Below, piece by piece: positions 5,742 through 8,691 of a stretch of DNA of 8,691 bases. Source of the DNA: an uncultured Oscillospiraceae bacterium (GTDB lineage: Bacteria > Bacillota > Clostridia > Oscillospirales > Oscillospiraceae); contig CAAERF010000045.1 of the NCBI GenBank assembly GCA_900758315.1, positions 1 through 8,691 of the forward strand, given 5' to 3'. Position 1 is the stretch's first letter. Every line of letters begins with the position of its first letter. The notes beneath the pieces were generated by a model that ran no database searches, was not told the DNA's origin, and was given only the letters and a program-made list of their open reading frames with translations. The translations under genes and the position numbers were made by a program.

Positions 5742-5771
5742 TTGACAATAATACCACTTTTGTGGTAAGCT
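5742..5771 (+). promoter_or_regulatory. Promoter of the Opu-type transporter operon
   Basis: A perfect -35 TTGACA (5742-5747) is followed after 18 bases by TAAGCT (5766-5771), a poor -10 that carries an upstream TG (5763-5764), giving an extended -10 TGGTAAGCT. A strong -35 with a weak -10 and a palindrome between them suggests a regulated promoter. The transcript would begin about 30 bases before the first gene. Confidence 0.6.
5752..5767. promoter_or_regulatory. Palindromic operator candidate TACCACTTTTGTGGTA
   Basis: This is a perfect 6-base inverted repeat with a TTTT centre, lying between the -35 and -10 boxes and overlapping the first two bases of the -10. A protein bound here would block RNA polymerase, so a repressor site is the simplest reading. 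As RNA it would lie upstream of the transcription start, so it is not a leader hairpin. The regulator is not identified; GbsR/OpcR-type proteins control some opu operons in Bacillus. Confidence 0.55.
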
Positions 5772-5810
5772 ATGGGTATGTATCATCTTGATCCAAAAAG
5801 GAGGAATCGT

Positions 5811-6953
5811 ATGATAAAATTTCGAAATGTGAATAAATCCTTTGGCCGCAACACCATTTTGAAGGACATTTCCTTCACCGTGGACAAGGGCGATCTGGTT
5901 ACCATAATTGGCGCCAGCGGCTGCGGAAAAACCACCACCCTAAAGATGATCAACCGGCTCATCAAACCCACCTCCGGCGACATTTTTATCAACGGGGAAA
6001 ACATCAAGGACAAGGATGTGATCCAGCTGCGCCGGGGTATTGGCTACGTGATCCAGCAGACCGGCCTGTTCTCCCACATGACCGTCCGGGAGAACATCGA
6101 GATCATCCCCAAGCTCTCCAAGACCAACCCGGAGCAGATCCGTAAGCGGACCCTGGAGCTGATGGACATGGTGGGCATGGACCCGGACCTGTATCTAGAC
6201 CGGTATCCTACCGAGCTCTCCGGCGGTCAGCAGCAGCGTATCGGAGTGGCCCGGGCCTTCGCCACCGATCCGGAGATCATCCTCATGGACGAGCCCTTCA
6301 GCGCCCTGGACCCCATCACCCGGACCCAGCTCCAGGATGAGTTGCTGAGCCTCCAGAACACCCTCCACAAGACCATCGTATTTGTCACCCACGACATGGA
6401 TGAGGCCGTCAAGATCGCCGACAAGATCTGCGTCATGCACCAGGGCAGCATCCTCCAGTACGACACGCCGGAGGAACTGCTGAAAAATCCCTGCAACGAC
6501 TTCGTGGCCGAGTTCGTGGGCAAAAACCGCATCTGGGCCTCTCCCGAGTTCATCAAGGCCCGGGACATCATGATCGAGCACCCGGCCTGCTGCGGGCCCG
6601 AGCTGACCCTGCGCAAGGGCCTGGAACAGATGCGCTTTGCCAAGGTGGACAGCCTCATGGTGGTGGACCGGCAGAGACACATGCTGGGCATCGTCCGGGC
6701 CAGAGAGATCCTGCCCTCCCAGCTGCGCAACCCCGGCACCACCATCGGCCAGATCATGGACGAGCACTATCTCCACGCGGCTCCGGATGACAACATCGTG
6801 GAGATCCTCAATCTGGTCAATGACAACAACGTGTCCACCGTCCCCATCCTGGGCGCTGACAACACGCTGTGCGGCCTGATTACCAAGAGCAGCCTGATGA
6901 CCACCCTCAGCCACCAGTATTTGGACACCGATCAGACAGGAGGGATTGCGTAA
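5811..6953 (+). CDS. opuCA: Opu-type ABC transporter ATPase with CBS domains
   Basis: The 380-residue cytoplasmic ATPase energises import of a compatible-solute-like substrate. The nucleotide-binding domain has Walker A GASGCGKT (34-41), Q-loop Gln82/Gln83, signature LSGGQ (136-140), Walker B IILMDE with catalytic Glu161, and H-loop His194. Two C-terminal CBS domains (about 252-305 and 312-366) mark the OpuCA/ProV-like group, where they tune activity to ionic strength or nucleotides. The length is near that of Bacillus OpuCA, and there is no long acidic tail. AAGGAGG (5798-5804), six bases upstream, fixes the start at 5811; an in-frame ATG at 5772 sits at the promoter and has no ribosome site. 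It is followed after one base by the permease/binding-protein gene. The exact substrate class (betaine, choline, carnitine, ergothioneine) cannot be told from the ATPase. Confidence 0.93.
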   Translation: MIKFRNVNKSFGRNTILKDISFTVDKGDLVTIIGASGCGKTTTLKMINRLIKPTSGDIFINGENIKDKDVIQLRRGIGYVIQQTGLFSHMTVRENIEIIPKLSKTNPEQIRKRTLELMDMVGMDPDLYLDRYPTELSGGQQQRIGVARAFATDPEIILMDEPFSALDPITRTQLQDELLSLQNTLHKTIVFVTHDMDEAVKIADKICVMHQGSILQYDTPEELLKNPCNDFVAEFVGKNRIWASPEFIKARDIMIEHPACCGPELTLRKGLEQMRFAKVDSLMVVDRQRHMLGIVRAREILPSQLRNPGTTIGQIMDEHYLHAAPDDNIVEILNLVNDNNVSTVPILGADNTLCGLITKSSLMTTLSHQYLDTDQTGGIA

Positions 6954-6954
6954 C

Positions 6955-8538
6955 ATGGCTTTTATCACCGGTTTATTGAACTATTTTGCGGAAAATGGTT
7001 CCCAGATCTTCTCCCTGCTCCTGGAGCACATCCGCCTGACCGCCATCGCCGTCGGCGTGGCCATCCTCATCGGTGTGCCCCTGGGCATCCTGATCTGCTA
7101 CATTCGCAAGGCCAGTAAGCCCGTCCTGGGCGTGGCCAACGTGATCCAGGCCATCCCCAGCATGGCTCTGCTGGGCTTCGCCATCCCGCTGCTGGGCATC
7201 GGCACCGTACCCGCCGTCGTGGTGGTGGTGCTCTACTCCCTGCTGCCCATCATCAAAAATACCTACGCCGGTATTCAGGGCATCAATCCCGAGATGGTGG
7301 AGGCCGCAAAGGGCATCGGTATGTCCAAGTTCCAGGTCCTCTACAAGGTCCAGATCCCTCAGGCCCTGCCCGTCATTATGGCAGGCGTCCGTATCTCCTC
7401 CGTCACCGCCGTCGGCCTGATGACCATGGCCGCCTTTATCGGCGGCGGCGGTCTGGGCGTGCTGGTCTTCGCCGGCATCCGTACCGTGGACAACTATCAG
7501 ATCATCGCCGGCGCCCTGCCCGCCTGCCTGCTGGCCCTGCTGGTGGACTTTATCTTCGGCGTGGTGGAAAAGCTGGTCACGCCCATCAGTCTCCAGCTCA
7601 CCAGTCAGAAGAATCCCAAAAAGACCCGCAGAACCCAGAAGATTATTCTGGCCGTCACCGCACTGGTTCTGGTGGTCCTCTTCGCCTGGAACGGCGTCAG
7701 CTCCGCCATCTCCAAGATGCGCAGTGGTGACACCATCGCCATCGGCAGTAAGGACTTCACCGAGCAGATTATCCTCTGCCACATGATGGGCGACCTGATT
7801 GAGGACAACACCGACCTGACAGTGGAGCGTATCCCATCCCTGGGCGGCGCTCAGGTGGTGATGAGCGCCATCACCAGCGGTCAGGTGGACCTGTATATGG
7901 ACTACACCGGCACCTGTTATGCTGACACCCTGGGTTACGATCCCATCACAGACGTCCAGAAGGTCTACGACACCGTGGTCAAGGACTTTGACGAAAAGTA
8001 CGACCTGACCGTTCTGGATCAGACCTTCAACAACACCTACACCCTGGCCATGCTCCCGGAGCGCGCCAAAGAGCTGGGCGTCAAGACCATCAGCGATCTG
8101 GCCCGGGTCTCCAAGGATCTGGTGATCTCCCCCACCCTGGAGTTCACCAAGCGCGGCGACTGTCTCCCCGGCCTCCAGAAGGCCTACAACCTCCAGTTTA
8201 AGAAGGTCGTGGCTATGGACAGCTCCCCCCGTTACATCGCCCTGGTCAATGGCGAGAGCGATGTGGTGGACGCCTTCTCCACCGACGGCCTGCTGAAAAA
8301 GTACGGCCTCACCGTCCTGGAGGACGACCGCCAGTTCTTCCCGCCCTACTACACCGTCCCCATCATCCGCAATGACACTCTGGCGGAGCATCCTGAGCTG
8401 AAGGACCTGCTCAATGAGCTGGGCACCCACCTCACGGAGGACGTGATGATCGACCTGAACTATCAGGTGGACGAGGAGGGCAAGGAACCGAAGGATGTGG
8501 CTCACGACTTCCTGATCTCGGAAGGGTTAATTGACTGA
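6955..8538 (+). CDS. Fused permease/substrate-binding protein of Opu-type ABC importer
   Basis: The 527-residue protein is a natural fusion. Residues 1-210 are a multi-helix inner-membrane permease with the EAA loop EAAKGIGMSKFQVLYKVQIP (116-135) that docks on the ATPase. After a basic stretch (KKTRRTQK) a further helix (about 230-248) leads to an extracytoplasmic binding domain (about 257-527), beginning DTIAIGSKDFTEQ and typical of the OpuAC/QAT family. Tyr317 in MDYTGT, Tyr362 in FNNTYTL and Tyr465/Tyr466 in PPYYTVP are candidates for the aromatic cage holding a quaternary amine. The same permease-binding fusion occurs in OpuABC/BusAB-like betaine systems, Listeria BilE and the streptococcal ergothioneine importer EgtU. 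AGGAGGG (6938-6944) is ten bases before ATG 6955; an in-frame TTG at 6946 is too close to it. The substrate is unresolved. Confidence 0.92.
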   Translation: MAFITGLLNYFAENGSQIFSLLLEHIRLTAIAVGVAILIGVPLGILICYIRKASKPVLGVANVIQAIPSMALLGFAIPLLGIGTVPAVVVVVLYSLLPIIKNTYAGIQGINPEMVEAAKGIGMSKFQVLYKVQIPQALPVIMAGVRISSVTAVGLMTMAAFIGGGGLGVLVFAGIRTVDNYQIIAGALPACLLALLVDFIFGVVEKLVTPISLQLTSQKNPKKTRRTQKIILAVTALVLVVLFAWNGVSSAISKMRSGDTIAIGSKDFTEQIILCHMMGDLIEDNTDLTVERIPSLGGAQVVMSAITSGQVDLYMDYTGTCYADTLGYDPITDVQKVYDTVVKDFDEKYDLTVLDQTFNNTYTLAMLPERAKELGVKTISDLARVSKDLVISPTLEFTKRGDCLPGLQKAYNLQFKKVVAMDSSPRYIALVNGESDVVDAFSTDGLLKKYGLTVLEDDRQFFPPYYTVPIIRNDTLAEHPELKDLLNELGTHLTEDVMIDLNYQVDEEGKEPKDVAHDFLISEGLID

Positions 8539-8569
8539 TTCAGCAATCCCGCTTCCTGTACACAACAAA

Positions 8570-8596
8570 ACCGGACTGACATTCTGTCAGTCCGGT
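8570..8596 (-). terminator. Hairpin terminator, oriented mainly to the minus strand
   Basis: ACCGGACTGACA (8570-8581) and TGTCAGTCCGGT (8585-8596) form a perfect 12-bp stem with loop TTC. On the plus strand it is followed by CAGTCTG with no T-run. Read from the right, the stem is followed by TTTGTTGTG. It may stop the transporter transcript by stem stability alone, but its T-tract favours a convergent gene coming from beyond the right edge. Confidence 0.65.
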
Positions 8597-8691
8597 CAGT
8601 CTGTAGACAAACTACTGGAAGCCTGACCATCACGAAAGGCCTCGCCAGAGTTCCGGCATCTCTGAGGCCGGAATCCAATCAAATTCGAAAA
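8596..8691 (-). other. Possible 3' end of a convergent gene; otherwise non-coding edge
   Basis: A minus-strand frame is open from the right edge for 31 codons to a TGA at 8596-8598, ending ...GEAFRDGQASSSLSTD, with the stop touching the minus-strand terminator. An open stretch this short happens readily by chance, so only position supports it. The same DNA holds two mutually exclusive folds: CAGAG/CTCTG with GGCC/GGCC (8638-8669), or TTCCGGC/GCCGGAA (8651-8673). Confidence 0.2.

Noticed and set aside
6973..8505. A 510-codon minus-strand open frame opposite the permease/binding-protein gene
   Set aside because: GC-rich third positions keep the antisense frame open; its composition (His, Gly, Asp, Gln rich) is typical of a shadow and it has no ribosome site.

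Overview
The window looks like chromosomal DNA of a fairly GC-rich gut-type Firmicute, most likely a clostridial member of the Oscillospiraceae (Oscillibacter/Flavonifractor-like). The reasons are strong AGGAGG ribosome sites, consensus sigma-A promoters, a clostridial-type thiolase, a VanS-like kinase, a fused Opu-type permease/binding protein, and hairpin repeats bounded by CCTAC/GTAGG. The genus is an inference; no marker gene here fixes it.

Layout. Positions 1-365 hold three consecutive copies of a strongly folded repeat (about 134, 143 and 88 bases). Stems are kept while stem sequence changes, and the last copy ends in an intrinsic terminator. Positions 366-593 are non-coding. A consensus promoter at 594-623 drives a single highly codon-biased thiolase gene (715-1923), closed by a perfect UUCG-capped terminator (1984-2012). 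Positions 2013-2838 contain a small group of DnaA-box-like sequences and, on the minus strand, an orphan phage-type gene (2225-2605) with its own promoter and Shine-Dalgarno. Next comes a two-component system: an OmpR-type response regulator (2876-3565) and a six-helix histidine kinase (3620-5662), ended by a hairpin terminator. A second consensus promoter with a perfect palindrome between -35 and -10 precedes a two-gene operon: a CBS-domain ABC ATPase (5811-6953) and a permease fused to its substrate-binding domain (6955-8538). The window closes with a hairpin at 8570-8596 whose T-tract lies on the minus strand, suggesting a convergent gene beyond the right edge.

How the genes may work together. 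The thiolase condenses two acetyl-CoA to acetoacetyl-CoA, the entry step of butyrate or related C4 metabolism, as a stand-alone strongly expressed unit. The ATPase and fused permease/binding protein form a complete Opu-family importer for a betaine/choline/carnitine-like compound or a relative such as ergothioneine. The kinase/regulator pair is adjacent but has its own promoter and terminator, so a link to the importer is unproven.

No complete new system is evident. The least explained items are the covarying repeat array at the left edge, the orphan phage-type gene beside DnaA-box-like sites, and the palindrome in the importer promoter.
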